DNA of 64,000 nucleotides from Chrysaora quinquecirrha (lineage: Eukaryota > Cnidaria > Scyphozoa > Semaeostomeae > Pelagiidae). Numbering within the stretch: the first letter of the stretch is position 1; each line of letters begins with the position of its first letter. This document shows positions 1 to 12,015 of the stretch, piece after piece. The translations under genes were made by a program, and so were the position numbers. Below the pieces are notes generated by a model, which was not told the DNA's origin, searched no databases, and saw nothing but the letters and a program-made list of their open reading frames with translations. The stretch covers positions 4,293,752-4,357,751 of the forward strand of contig JACTAT010000035.1 in NCBI GenBank assembly GCA_014526335.1. Reading direction: 5' to 3'.

Positions 1-3000
1 TCCGAGGCCATTTTTGTACAGCGAGGGGGCCAAAAATGCAGTGCTTTTGCAAGGTCAATTTTTCTGTTTCAAACATTTTGTATCAAGTTTATTCATCAAA
101 ATTGTAAAAATATAGACCCTGAGGATTCTTTTAATTGCAAGAAATCGTTTCTAAACAGCTTTTTTGATAATTTTATAGCAGTTTGAAATCCGAGGCTATT
201 TTCTTACAGCGATGGGGCCAAAACTGCAGTGCTTTTACAAGGTCAATTTTTCTGCTTCAAACATTTTGTATCAAGTTTATTCATCAATGTTCCAAAAATA
301 TAGACCATGAGGATTTTTTAAGCGCAAGAAATAGTTTCTAAACAGCTTTTGTGATAATTTTATAGCAGTTTGAAATCCGAGGCCATTTTCGTACAGCGAG
401 GGGGCCAAAAATGCAGTGCTTTTACAAGGTCAATTTTTCTGCCTCAAACATTTTGTATCACGTTTATTCATCAATATTCTAAAAATATAGACCCTGATGA
501 TTCTTTTAAGTGCAAGAAATAGTTTCTAAACAGCATTTTTGACAATTTTATAGCAGTTTGAAATCCGAGGCTATTTTCTAACAGCGATGGGGCCAAAACT
601 GCAGTGCTTTTACAAGGTCAATTTTTCTGCTTCAAACATTTTGTATCAAGTTTATTCATCAATGTTCCAAAAATATAGACCATGAGGATTTTTTTAAGCG
701 CAAGAAATAGTTTCTAAACAGCTTTTGTGATAATTTTATAGCAGTTTGAAATCTGAGGCCATTTTCGTACAACAAGGGGGCCAAAAATGCAGTGCTTTTG
801 CAAGGTCAATTTTTCTGTTTCAAACATTTTGTATCAAGTTTATTAATCAAAATTGTAAAAATATAGACCCTGAGGATTCTTTTAATTGCAAGAAATCGTT
901 TCTAAACAGCTTTTTTGACAATTTTATAGCAGTTTGAAATCCGAGGCCATTTTCGTACAGCGAGGGGGCCAATAATGCAGTGCTTTTGCAAGGTCAATTT
1001 ATCTGTTTCAAACATTTTCTATCAAGTTTATTCATCAATATTCAAACAATATAGACCCTAAGGATTCTTTTAAGCGCAAGAAATAGTTTCTAAACAGCTT
1101 TTTTGACAATTTTATAGCAGTTTGAAATCCGAGGCCATTTTCTTACAGCGATGGGGCCAAAAATGCAGTGCTTTTACAAGGTCAATTTTTCTGCCTCAAA
1201 CATTTTGTATCAAGTTTATTCATCAATGTTCCAAAAATATAGACCATGAGGATTTTTTAAGCGCAAGAAATAAGCGCAAGAAATAGTTTCTAAACAGCTT
1301 TTTACAAGGTCAATGATCAATTTTATAGCAGTTTGAAAAATAGTTTCTAAACAGCTTTTGTGATAATTTTATAGAGGCCATTTTCGTACAGCGAGGGGCC
1401 AAAATGCAGTGCTTTTATAAGGTCAATTTTCGTCTGTTTCAAACATTTTGTATCAAGTTTATTCATCAATATTCCAAAAATATAGACCATGAGGATTCTT
1501 TTAAGCGCAAGAAATAGTTTCTAAACAGCTTTTTTGACAATTTTATAGCAGTTTGAAATCCGAGGCCATTTTCTTACAGCAGTGGGGCCAAAAATGCAGT
1601 GCTTTTACAAGGTCAATTTTTCTGCCTCAAACATTTTGTATCAAGTTTATTCATCAATGTTCCAAAAATATAGACCATGAGGATTTTTTTAAGCGCAAGA
1701 AATAGTTTCTAAACAGCTTTTGTGATAATTTTATAGCAGTTTGAAATCCGAGGCCATTTTCGTGCAGCAAGGGGGCCAAAAATGCAGTGCTTTTACAAGG
1801 TCTATTTTTCTGCCTCAAACATTTTGTATCAAGTTTATTCATCAATGTTCCAAAAATATAGACCATGAGGATTTTTTTAAGCGCAAGAAATAGTTTCTAA
1901 ACAGCTTTTTTGACAATTTTATAGCAGTTTGAAATCCGAGGCCATTTTCTTACATCAGTGGGGCCAAAAATGCAGTGCTTTTACAAGGTCAATTTTTCTG
2001 CCTCAAACATTTTGTATCAAGTTTATTCATCAATGTTCCAAAAATATAGACCATGAGGATTTTTTTAAGCGCAAGAAATAGTTTCTAAACAGCTTTTTTG
2101 ACAATTTTATAGCAGTTTGAAATCCGAGGCCATTTTCGTACAGCGAGGGGGCCAATAATGCAGTGCTTTTGCAAGGTCAATTTATCTGTTTCAAACATTT
2201 TCTATTAAGTTTATTCATCAATATTCAAACAATATAGACCCTAAAGATTTTTTTAAGCGCAAGAAATAGTTTCTAACCAGCTTTTGTGATAATTTTATAG
2301 CAATTTGAAATCCGAGGCCATTTTCGTACAGCGAGGGGGCCAAAGATGCAGTGCTTTTACAAGGTCAATTTTTCTGCCTCAAACATTTTGTATCAAGTTT
2401 ATTCATCAATATTCTAACAATATAGACCATGAGGATTTTTTTAAGCGCAAGAAATAGTTTCTAAACAGCTTTTTTCACAATTTTATAGCAGTTTGAAATC
2501 CGAGGCCATTTTCGTACAGCGAGGGGGCCAATAATGCAGTGCTTTTGCAAGGTCAATTTATCTGTTTCAAACATTTTCTATCAAGTTTATTCATCAATAT
2601 TCAAACAATATAGACCCTAAGGATTCTTTTTAGCGCAAGAAATAGTTTCTAAACAGCTTTTGTGATAATTTTATAGCAATTTGAAATCCGAGGCCATTTT
2701 CGTACAGCGAGGGGGCCAAAAATGCAGTGCTTTTACAAGGTCAATTTTTCTGCCTCAAACATTTTGTATCAAGTTTGTTCATCAATGTTCCAAAAATATA
2801 GACCATGAGGATTTTTTTAAGCGCAAGAAATAGTTTCTAAACAGCTTTTGTGATAATTTTATGGCAGTTTGAAATCCGAGGCCATTTTCGTGCAGCAAGG
2901 GGGCCAATAATGCAGTGCTTTTGCAAGGTCAATTTATCTGTTTCAAACATTTTCTATCAAGTTTATTCATCAATATTCAAACAATATAGACCCTAAGGAT

Positions 3001-3640
3001 TCTTTTAAGCGCAAGAAATAGTTTCTAAACAGCTTTTTTGATAATTTTATAGCAGTTTGAAATCCGAGGCCATTTTCGTACAGCGAGGGGGCCAAAAATG
3101 CAGTGCTTTTACAAGGTCAATTTTTCTGCTTCAAACATTTTGTATCAAGTTTATTCATCAATATTCCAAAAATATAGACCATGAGGATTCTTTTAAGCGC
3201 AAGAAATCGTTTCTAAACAGCTTTTGTGATAATTTTATAGCAGTTTGAAATCCGAGGCTATTTTCTTACAGCGATGGGGACAAAAATGCAGTGCTTTTGC
3301 AAGGTCAATTTATCTGTTTCAAACATTTTGTATCAGGTTTATTCATCAATATTCTAACAATATAGACCATGAGGATTCTTTTAAGCGCAAGAAATAGTTT
3401 CTAAACAGCTTCTTTGATAATTTTATAGGAGTTTGAAATCCGAAGCTATTTTCGTACAGCAAGGGGGCAAAAAATGCAGTGCTTTTGCAAGGTCAATTTA
3501 TCTGTTTGAAACATTTTGTATAATGTTTATTCATCAATATTCCAAAAATATAGACCATGAGGATTCTTTTAAGCGCAAGAAATAGTTTCTAAACAGCTGT
3601 TTTGATAATTTTATAGCAGGTTGAAATCCGAGGCCACTTT
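1..3640. repeat. Satellite array, ~188-bp monomer, about 19 copies
   Basis: The segment is made of head-to-tail copies of one monomer. A landmark such as gcagtgcttttacaaggtca recurs every ~187-190 bp, at about 40, 228, 413, 600, 789, 977 and on to 3477. Two monomer versions are visible, one with cgtacagcgagggg and one with cttacagcgatgggg. They alternate in places, giving a weak ~375-bp higher-order unit. The left end of the window cuts the array. Short open frames inside (for example 746-937 and 3057-3248) start at non-ATG codons and simply follow the monomer; they are not genes. Confidence 0.97.
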
Positions 3641-4195
3641 CAGACCCCGCCAATTCGAGAAACGTAGCCCTTTTACGAGGTCAATTTTATGGTTTTTTTA
3701 GTCTTCCGTGCAGATTTTTTATCAATTTTCTACAAGTATAAACCCTGAAGATCATTTTGGGCAAAAAAAGTTGTTTTTAATTTGCCTTTTTGCAAGTGTT
3801 ATAGCCGTTTGAAATCCGAGGCCGTTTCGGACCCCGCCAAGGCGAGAAACGTAGCCCTTTTACGAGGTCAATTTTATGGTTTTTTTAGTCTTTCATGCAG
3901 TTTTTTTATCAATTTTCTACAAGTATAGACCCTGAAGATCATTTTGGGCAAAAATGGTTGTTTTTAATTTGCTTTTTGGCAAGTGTTATAGCCGTTTGAA
4001 ATCCGAGACCATTTTCGGACCCCGCCAAGGCGAGAAACGTAGTACTTTTGGGGGTTCAATTTTATGGTGTTGAAAGTTGTTTATGCAGATTTTTTATCAA
4101 TATTCTGAAAATATATGCTCTGAAGATCAATTTTAGCACAAATTGATGTTTCTGAATCTATTTTTTGCCAGTTTTATAGCAGTTTGAAATCGGAG
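3641..4195. repeat. Diverged edge monomers of the satellite
   Basis: Three further ~187-bp units begin with gaaatccgag at about 3624, 3810 and 3997 and end near 4190. They keep the start and end of the monomer but replace its middle with a different version (gaccccgccaaggcgagaaa, ttttatggttttttagtc). They resemble each other more than the main array. This is the usual look of an array edge that has escaped homogenisation. Confidence 0.9.
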
Positions 4196-4359
4196 GAGTG
4201 GAAATCTGAGTGGTGATTTTTGCTTTTTTCCCTCAATTTAAACTCGTTGTTTATGTCGATTTTTAGTGATCTGTAGCTTAATTTCGTTTTATTCTATCAT
4301 TTTGAACAATTATCATCCATTTTTGACTTTGATTTGTCGAGAAAAACATCTTTTTCCAG

Positions 4360-4680
4360 TGTTAAATATTGGTCGCGAAATTTCGTTTTAGCCAGAGCGG
4401 CTAAAATGCCCGCGAACTGGGCGCGGTCAGTTATCCATTGTTCAACAATGGAATTAGCCAATCAGCGTTAAGTATTTGGCTCATTTGGTGGCTAAGGCTA
4501 GGAGCCGCAGCCGCAGCCCATTTTGCCATATTTCGCGTATATTTTGCGAATTTTGGCCGCTACAGCCGCCTAGCCTCGTTTCCATGCTTGCCTGTGACGT
4601 TGTAGCCTCGCTTGCGTGCCGCTTTATGGCGCGGGATAGGGTTTGAGAAATGAGGAACGTGATGTTTGTTTTCAACTTTT
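4360..4680. other. GC- and CpG-richer island, no gene seen
   Basis: This stretch is clearly richer in G, C and CpG than its surroundings, with words such as gccgcagccgcagccc and gtgccgctttatggcgcggg. It sits just outside the satellite edge. No convincing coding frame with splice sites was found. It could be the remnant of a promoter or of a mobile element. Confidence 0.4.
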
Positions 4681-4723
4681 CTAATGCCTGATAAATCTCT
4701 ACTCTATTGCTAAATAAAGTCTA

Positions 4724-4870
4724 CCTTAGGTTTTATCAGTGGCATATTTTTGTAAGGGTCTTGAACTTTTCGTCCGGACTACTTTAAAAAATCTAAGATA
4801 GACGTTTCAAAGTAGTCCAGACAAAAAATAGAGACCCTTACAAAAATATACAACTGATAAAGGCCTAAGG
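4724..4870. mobile_element. Palindromic MITE-like element
   Basis: The two halves are near-perfect inverted copies: ccttaggttttatcagt at the left pairs with actgataaaggcctaagg at the right, and gtaagggtctt with agacccttac. Inside, tccggactactttaaa pairs with tttcaaagtagtccaga. The whole ~147 bp can fold as one hairpin. It has no coding capacity, which fits a non-autonomous DNA transposon. No target-site duplication was verified. Confidence 0.8.
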
Positions 4871-4879
4871 GTAAACACT

Positions 4880-6180
4880 CAATCATTCAACAGCTAAGTC
4901 TCAGGTTATTGAAAATTTCTAACACTAATTCTAGAACTTAATGTTAAAATTTTCTCCCCTCGAATAGCTGATGGATGATTGAGTATTTACCTTACAAGAA
5001 AACATTAACTACACGCTTTTAAAATATCAAAAATTAAAAATACAGTGTTGTGCAGTTGATCTAACCATCTAACCTATGTAGCTAGAGACGCGACTTGTTG
5101 CTTTATCGATAAAAATTGCAATTTCGCGATAGGATGTGCTTCCCAATGTGGATAATATATGTTTCGATGTTCTGTTGGATACGATGTGCTGTCCTCTTCG
5201 GTGTGGTGAACGATACGATCGATGGGTTCTCCAGTACAACTGTTTACGATTTTTGAAATAGTACTATCATTTATATAAATAGAAGTGGAGGGATCTACCT
5301 TATCCAACTGCACAGCACTGCATTTACGATAGAAAATTCAAACAACTTTTCAAAAACAGATTATGATTATCTTTAAAGTTCATTTTGATTCTTCTTTCTT
5401 CTTGTATATATCTTCTTTTCAATCTGTCTTCAACTTTCATGGCTTTCCTCTCTTTCACAATGTACCTTGGATGAATAAAAAACAATTAGAACCAAAATAA
5501 TATAAACATGCACTTAATGCTCCATAACTTTATAATGCAAATCTGAAGCGCTAACGAAACTAAACTAGGATTGTATTGTTGCGAAACTTCATCGAAATGC
5601 CTAAAACTTTGCAAAATAGAAAAACAATGTTGATAATTTCTTCGAGGAGCCAATTGCGGTAGAAAACATCTCACTGAAGTCATGCATACGCATCATCTCT
5701 CTAGCTTTATGTCTCATGATACCACGTTACAATCAATAAACCTCGTGCATTTTTTATTTACAATAATTTATTTTTGCCTTTGCATCTTTCTGTATATTGT
5801 CATGCATCAAAATAAGTGGTCATATTTCTTTTTTTCGTAGAAGCAGATTGGAACGAAAAGCATATTTCATGACAAGGTAAGCTTGTTTCCATTAACACAT
5901 ATTCTGATTACTTTATTAAATGTGAAAAGAATCAGAAAAAATATTAAAATGAAGACTTACTTTGAATCGAAATATGCTATGTCTGTCACTTTGCCTACAA
6001 AGCAAAATAAAGAAAAGTAGCATCTACTAGGAGATAAATTACTATAAACTAGAAGCAAATTATCATATATGTTTTTTCCTGGCTTTTATGTTCACCTGGT
6101 TGCAGTAGCAGTTTGGAGCAAAGGAGCGCCGAAGGCCTAAGGCTTCAAAATTCCTAGATGATGAAAAATAAATACAAATA
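4880..6180. other. Gene-free stretch
   Basis: AT-rich sequence in which I see no exon with credible splice sites on either strand and no clear repeat. The minus-strand open frames near 5074-5313 and 5486-5683 are short, lack splice context and are not supported. Confidence 0.5.
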
Positions 6181-6189
6181 TTGACAGTG

Positions 6190-6378
6190 CCAAAGAAGGC
6201 TCAACATAGTGGGAACACAAAAATCAAACGGGAGGAGAGCCTTGGGCTGTATGACTTGAGAGTTACTCGACGATTTCATTGAGCTCTATAGCTCAGTGGA
6301 AACGTCGTTGGCTCTCTGGTCATGCAGTCTTGGGTTCGAACCCCATCTATTGTGGTTTGCCACTTTGTGAACAAATAA
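6190..6378 (+). mobile_element. tRNA-derived SINE, family 1, full copy
   Basis: A 5' block (aaagaaggctcaaca..gggaggagagccttgg..gagttactcgacgattt) is followed by a tRNA-like part with an A-box (tagctcagtggaaacg) and a B-box (gggttcgaacccc), then tgtggtttgccactttgtgaa and an AT-rich tail. The same order is found at 18225-18440. The tRNA-like part cannot form an acceptor stem, so it is a SINE promoter and not a working tRNA gene. Confidence 0.8.
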
Positions 6379-6480
6379 ATGATATATAATATAATATAAT
6401 ATAATATAATATAATATAATATAATGCAATATATATAATATATATAATATATATTATTATATAAATTTATATATACATAA
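6379..6480. repeat. (ATAAT)n microsatellite tail
   Basis: Repeated ataat units followed by atataatatat, directly after the SINE 3' end. It probably grew from the SINE tail. Confidence 0.9.
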
Positions 6481-6621
6481 ATAAATAATGAAATAAATGA
6501 AAGAAATGAATAGAAAAGAAAGAGATAAATAGGAGACCTTGGCTTCGAGTCTAGGCGCAAGTTATTTTGGAGAAACTTTCATCTTACTCCTGAAAATTTA
6601 TATTTCTCAATACTTTAGATA

Positions 6622-6712
6622 AATTGTGAGATGGATTGGCGCGGTGGACTAAGCATAAGGTACAACAATTAGAGATACGAGGTTCAAATCTCAACTCGGT
6701 AGGTGAGAAAAT
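6622..6712 (+). mobile_element. tRNA-like SINE fragment, second type
   Basis: ggcgcggtggactaagcataagg resembles an A-box region and gaggttcaaatctcaactcgg carries a B-box (ggttcaaatctc) about 35 bp later, at tRNA spacing. No closing acceptor stem is seen, so it is treated as a SINE remnant. Confidence 0.5.
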
Positions 6713-7554
6713 TTCGCAGTTTATTTTATTGCTGTAATCGCTTTCTTTCGATTAAAATAGTTTTGCGAGTTGTAAACTTTTTTGAGCAATGTTCACCACA
6801 TTGTTGGTCGAGAAAGACACAAAGATTTTAGTTAGAAATATCATTTTATTGACCTGATTTATTTTTGCTTGTTTCTTTCATTGCCCTTTTTTAACATTAG
6901 GTAAATAAATACGAGACGTTCTTAGTTACAGAGACTGTGAGGTAACAAGAAGGACAGATTTTCCCTGGCGCACTGAGGCATTTCAAAACGGTGGTCTTAT
7001 CAGCGTGTGACATTATGATTAATAATAATATCAATATTGTAAAGTAATATAAAGACAATATAAATAAAAAACGAATAGTATAAACAAATACTTGAATTGA
7101 CTTGACACAGACAATCATTTTAAGAATAATTATTAATCATGAAGTCACACTCCAAGAGAACACAGGTTCAAAAGGCCTCAGTGTACCAGAAAAATCCTGG
7201 CTTAATTCTCGCCTCCCACTCCCTATGGTATCTTGTGTTGTACAATATAGTTAAGCCAACATGGATAGATTGTCCTTACCGCAAACAACCGCCTTATGAC
7301 AACCAAAAACCTTGCAACCTCACCACCAACCACACAACCAACCAAACAACCAACCAATCAACTACCCCTTCCACAAACAAAGTCAAACCACCCAGCTCAA
7401 CTCTATCCATGTTAGCGTAACATATGTTCTACAACATTAGATGCGTTCTACTATATATCCATTTCATTGTAGATTAAAAGAAATGATAACGAATTGAAAG
7501 TCGAATAAAGGTGAGTTTTTATTTTATTCTTTCTATATTTGTTGTACTGTATCA

Positions 7555-8290
7555 TACTATGACTTGTAATACTATGCTTAACTATACCATTCGATAAAAC
7601 CACATGTATTCAAGCTGCTATACTATAGTCTTGTATGCTTTGACTTACTTTGCTGTTCTAAACTTTACTATTGTAACGAACTTATCATATGTTCTAGTAT
7701 GCTGAGCTATGCCATCCTATACTAAGCTATCTGCTATTCTAAACTAGCCAATCCTTTGCTAAGCTAGCCTGTCTATCTTATCGTATGCTAAGCTATGCTA
7801 TCCTATGCTATTGATACCTACTTTCTTTTCTAAACTATCCAACCACTTGGTGAAGTTATCCTTTCTTATACAACGCTATCTTGTGGTATGCCTAGTTATC
7901 CTATCGTATGCTTAGCTAAGCTAAGCTATCTTGTCACATGCTAAGCTATCTATTTCTTTGCTAAGCTGTGAGCCTTTGTTAAGCCTATGTCCTATGCTAA
8001 TCTACCTGCTTATTCGCAAGCTATTAGTCCTTTGCTTAGCTGTACTGCCTTATTCTAAGCCACCTTGTCCTTTGCTGATCTATCAACCTTGTACTAAGCT
8101 ATCTTGTCCATTGATCATTTGTCGACTCCTTTGCGAAGATTTGAGTTCTTTGTTTAGCTGTCCTATCTTATACTAAGCTATCCTGTCCTTTACTAAGCTA
8201 TCCTGTCCTTTGTTAAGCTACCTTGACCAATGCTGAGCTACCATTTCCTTTGCTAAGCTATCCTATCCCTTTCTAAGCTACTACTTTGCT
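7555..8290. repeat. Degenerate minisatellite (tgctaagctatcctatc)
   Basis: Words such as gctaagctatcct, ctatgctaagctat and tcctttgctaagcta recur about every 15-18 bp with substitutions across more than 700 bp. The plus-strand frame 7931-8176 is a by-product of this repeat. Confidence 0.85.
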
Positions 8291-8859
8291 TAACAAAAAT
8301 ATGCTAAAACGCTGCAACGCTGCTATAATTTACTACAGTGTAATTTAACAATTTCTTAAATGTTTTTTATGCCAATGAAGGGTAATTTTTTAGCGATCTC
8401 AAGTCATACGTAATTTTTTTTGGTGGGATGGGAGTATAAATTTTAATTTTTAAGTTCATAAAACGACTCACCAAGGATGAAAGAAGAAAACTTTGGATTC
8501 GTTTCATCTATTTCCCAATATTATGTCCACAGGTCATCGTACATGAAAAAGGGATAGAAATAGTCTTCAATAATAGAAGTCTTTATATTATCTATACAAA
8601 ACAAGGTTACAAATGATTTGGCACAAGGTTCAAATGTATATAGACATTCATTTTCGTCATCAGCTGCCTATGTCATAGCAGGATGTCATAATGGACAGCA
8701 AAGTATATACAAAACATGCTAGCATCAGGCATCTAGACCAAATGCCCATTCCCTTGCAGTCTTCATATAGCCTTTTTGAAACCAGCTGTAGTAGGGGACA
8801 TGTAGCTTATATTCCTTTTCATAATTTATATAGCCTTAATTTAAATCAATTTGTGAATC

Positions 8860-9640
8860 TTTTTGTAGATCATCAGCAGATAAGTTCAAGCAGAGGATGG
8901 CTTCGATCTATTCAGGTATATCCCTCTTTCTTAAAAAGCATTTTATTATTTGTACCAGGCAATGGGGTTCGAAAATGTCAGCTTTTAACTCAATGAATAA
9001 AGTGAAATTTCTTAACTCACCAATGATAAGATTAGAAAGTGTTGTTGTTTTATTGCCAGCTTTTCTATGACAGTCCACAGCATGTAGAAGAAAAAAAGAA
9101 TCGTTAAGTCTGTAATTTTTAATAAGTACAACTCTTTTCATTTGTCTTAGATATTAATTTTTTTCCTTTTAAATTCAAAAGCTTATATTTTTCACAGATT
9201 GCCAATCACTCCAGGCAAATTTCAATGGCTCAAGACAGGAGAGTCCTCACTCTGTCCAGGGTATGTTGCAAATCTTATTAAATTGTTATTTGCAAAGCAA
9301 GCTCAGATTGGGGCATTTATTTTATATTCTTCAGGAGCCTTATACGTATTCATTGTTTGAGTCTCTTGTAGATCATCAACAGACAAGTTCTTGAGTTCCA
9401 ACAAAGGAAGGCTTCAATCTATATAAGGGTATATCGATCTTTCTTTATTGAAATACATTTTCGATTTCTTAAAGTACAGTCCGGCAGATGTTACTATCAG
9501 TTGTTGCTTAAAAAAAACGGAAAAAATTTTTTTAACTCACCAATAATAAGAACAGAAGCACTTTCTATTCCCCGCTTTTCTATGACATTCCACATGAAAA
9601 AGAAAAAAGAATCATTAAGTCTGTGATTTTAGGCAAATAT
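8860..9640. repeat. Two copies of a ~500-bp segmental duplication
   Basis: The stretches around 8865-9130 and 9368-9640 match in order: gtagatcatcagcagataagttc, then gcttcgatctat, then ttaactcaccaatgataag, then cttttctatgacagtccaca, then aagaatcgttaagtctg. Each contains one mini-exon on the minus strand (9021-9064 and 9541-9579). Confidence 0.75.
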
Positions 9641-11225
9641 AAGACCCTAATTACTTGCTGGGATATTGCTTTTATTAGTAATCGCAAGACTAATGCTTTC
9701 GATAGATTTAAAATCAGCTTAGCTGTATCATATTTCAATAGCTTAGCATATTTCAATGGCTCAGGAATAAATTCTTCAACCATTATAACATATGTTGCCA
9801 ATATTATAAAGCAATTTGTTTGTTGATGAATTTTAAACCGACGAAGTAGTAAACTAATTTTTTCTTTAGATTCCTTATCAGTTGAGCTCCAATTCATTGG
9901 CAAAGCAAAGTTCTGCAATCTTTTCAAGGTAGGTAAGTTGATATTCTTCTCATGCAATTTCTTCCTTGTTTAAGTTGAATTCATATAACCTAATCATGTT
10001 AGATGCCCCTAACGTTGTCTTTAAGCTATCTATTTCTTGAAGGCATTAGATGTTAATTATCTAAGTCAATAGATCTGTTAAGCACATTTGTAGACATTGA
10101 GTAAGAGTGAAGTAAAGTAGGTAAATGATTTAAAAATTTAACTCACCAATCAAAGAAGTCCCATGAACTTCCAAACTTTGTCCATATGCTTTGTCATCTC
10201 AAATTTGCATGTAAAGAATAACAAAATCATAATGAAAATTTTTTGTTTAAACATATTAAATACAAATGAATAAGTGCGTTGATAAGTAAACTAGTTAACC
10301 TAACAACTCACCACATATATAAGTTTCATCTGTTCTTCCATTCTACGTAATTTGCCCATATATTCTGTCTTCTCAATGAATTTTATATAGAATGAATGAA
10401 GAAAGAAATTAATATCTTTGTAACTAAGAAACGCTTTAGTAAGTAAATAAATGAAGGTAAATTACCTTACCAGTAATGGAAATTGCATCTATTTCTCCAC
10501 GTAATTTGTCCGTGACTTTGTCTTCTCCATAGATAATATATAATATAAAGAAGAACATTAATATCTTTGTAAAAAGAGGCAATGTATATAAGAAATAAAC
10601 GACTAAGTAAGTAAGTAAGCAGCTGCAAGTGAAATTAACTTACCAGTAATGGAAATTCCGTCTATTTCTCCACTAAAATTGTCCATAATTCGGTTTTCTC
10701 CATTGCATTGATTATAAATAGAATGAATAGAGTATATTAATATCTTCGCAACATAAACGTACAAAGGTGGCAATGTACAAAACAAATTAACGAGTTAGTA
10801 AATATGTACTTGTAAGTTAAATTAACTCACAATTCATGGAAATTTCATCCATTGTTCCACATGATTTGTCCATAACTTGTCTTCTCCATAAACGATATAT
10901 AAAATGAATGAAGTACATTTAATCTTCGTAATACAAAAAAATTTAAGAAGCAATGTAAGTAAGTAAAGGCAAGTTGTATTAACTCACCAGTCATGGAAAT
11001 TTCATCCATTTTCCACATGATTTGTCCATAACTTTGTCTTCTCCATAGACGATATATAAATGAATAAAGTATATCAACATCTTTGTAATATGAACATATG
11101 AACGAGACAATGTGTATAGATAAATTAATGACCTAAATAAGTTATTAAACTAACTCAAATTATCAAATAAACTTACCAACGATGCAAATTATGTTATATA
11201 GGAATTCCAAGTTCATCTTCCGACC
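8886..11225 (-). CDS. Candidate secreted-peptide gene made of symmetric mini-exons
   Basis: I do not recognise the product. A first exon (start ATG 11216-11214, donor after 11177) encodes MNLEFLYNIICIV, a short hydrophobic leader, and follows an acceptor (ctttgctag) only a few bases upstream of the ATG. Downstream come exon-like units at 10988-11040, 10831-10883, 10644-10697, 10471-10524, 10312-10371, 10147-10197, 9541-9579 and 9021-9064, and a terminal one at 8886-8929 ending in TGA. Every donor is GTGAGT, GTAAGT or GTAAGG. The intact units are 54, 54, 51 and 39 nt, all phase 1 to phase 1, so each junction makes a Glu or Asp codon. The 10644 unit reads ENRIMDNFSGEIDGISIT and the 10471 unit EDKVTDKLRGEIDAISIT. 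Three units lack one base, and the 60-nt unit has an in-frame TAG. Acceptors are weak (gag or atag). The joined product would be about 150 residues. The design resembles micro-exon genes known from schistosomes, but that is analogy only. Confidence 0.5.
10140..11170. repeat. Tandem ~155-185-bp units carrying the mini-exons
   Basis: Six neighbouring units share, on the plus strand, ttaactcacca..atggaaatttcatcc..ccacatgatttgtccataactttgtcttctccata, then an AT-rich half with aatgaatgaagtatattaatatctttgtaa. The conserved half is the exon plus its donor and acceptor on the minus strand; the other half is intron. This shows the array arose by exon-plus-intron duplication. Confidence 0.8.
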
Positions 11226-12015
11226 CTAGCAAAGAAGAAACAGGGTTATTTGTTAATAGTAATGAATTTTAATTCTAACAACTCTAATCTAACAAAGTTT
11301 CTTGTTTGATTCTTTTTAGGTGCAGGATAAAATTTTAAATTTGAAACGTTGATTCGCCTTGGAGGAAAGTCAAATTTCTTATGTTTTCAAGGTAATTTCT
11401 TCTCGTTTACCCTTTCTTGCATCGTTTCTCTTGTTTCATACTTAAAACGAATAACATATAACCTAATCAAAATATCAGCAATCAAACTAGTATGTAATTA
11501 ATTAACAAAGACTGCTTTAAATACATGCTAATAAAATAAAATCTAAATAAGAAATCGTATACTATTTGCGCCAATTATTTTTGTATTCGAAAATACGACT
11601 AGATTCTACCATGAACTTATTTCGATTCTCCACGATACGATGCTGTTCGATTATCGAATTATCACCAATGACTTGCGTAGGGTTGACTTGATCATAAATA
11701 GCGATGCCAAATTTTTGAGCCACTGAAATGCACTAAGCTGATTTGGAATCATGAAATAACTGATAAAAGCAATATCTCAGCAAATAAATTAAGGTTTTAC
11801 TTGTTTGAAATGACAAACCTATGTAGGCCAATGGGGAATATCGTTCCGGATCTATGTCTAGTTGTATCAATATACTTAAGACTATATTTGCATGCCTTCT
11901 TCATTCAATTAGACAGTAACTATAAGACGTACCTATTACTTCACACAAGATACCTATATACCTCTAATATACCTTCCCTTATCATATAAAGACTTATTAA
12001 GATATTTATTGGTTC

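Noticed and set aside
746..3248. 63-70-codon frames inside the satellite
   Set aside because: They start at TTG, recur with the monomer and shift frame between copies.
1..3640. CRISPR-like regular spacing of repeats
   Set aside because: The full ~188-bp monomer repeats without unique spacers. It is a eukaryotic satellite.
6300..6378. A tRNA gene
   Set aside because: A- and B-boxes are present, but the 5' and 3' ends cannot pair as an acceptor stem and the segment belongs to a SINE.
8869..11392. Plus-strand exons at 8869-8915, 9198-9260, 9372-9428, 9884-9951 and 11321-11392
   Set aside because: Several have good AG and GT borders and short open frames. Two are antisense to better minus-strand units, the last has an internal stop, and they do not form a consistent chain. 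They are worth keeping in mind if plus-strand transcripts appear.
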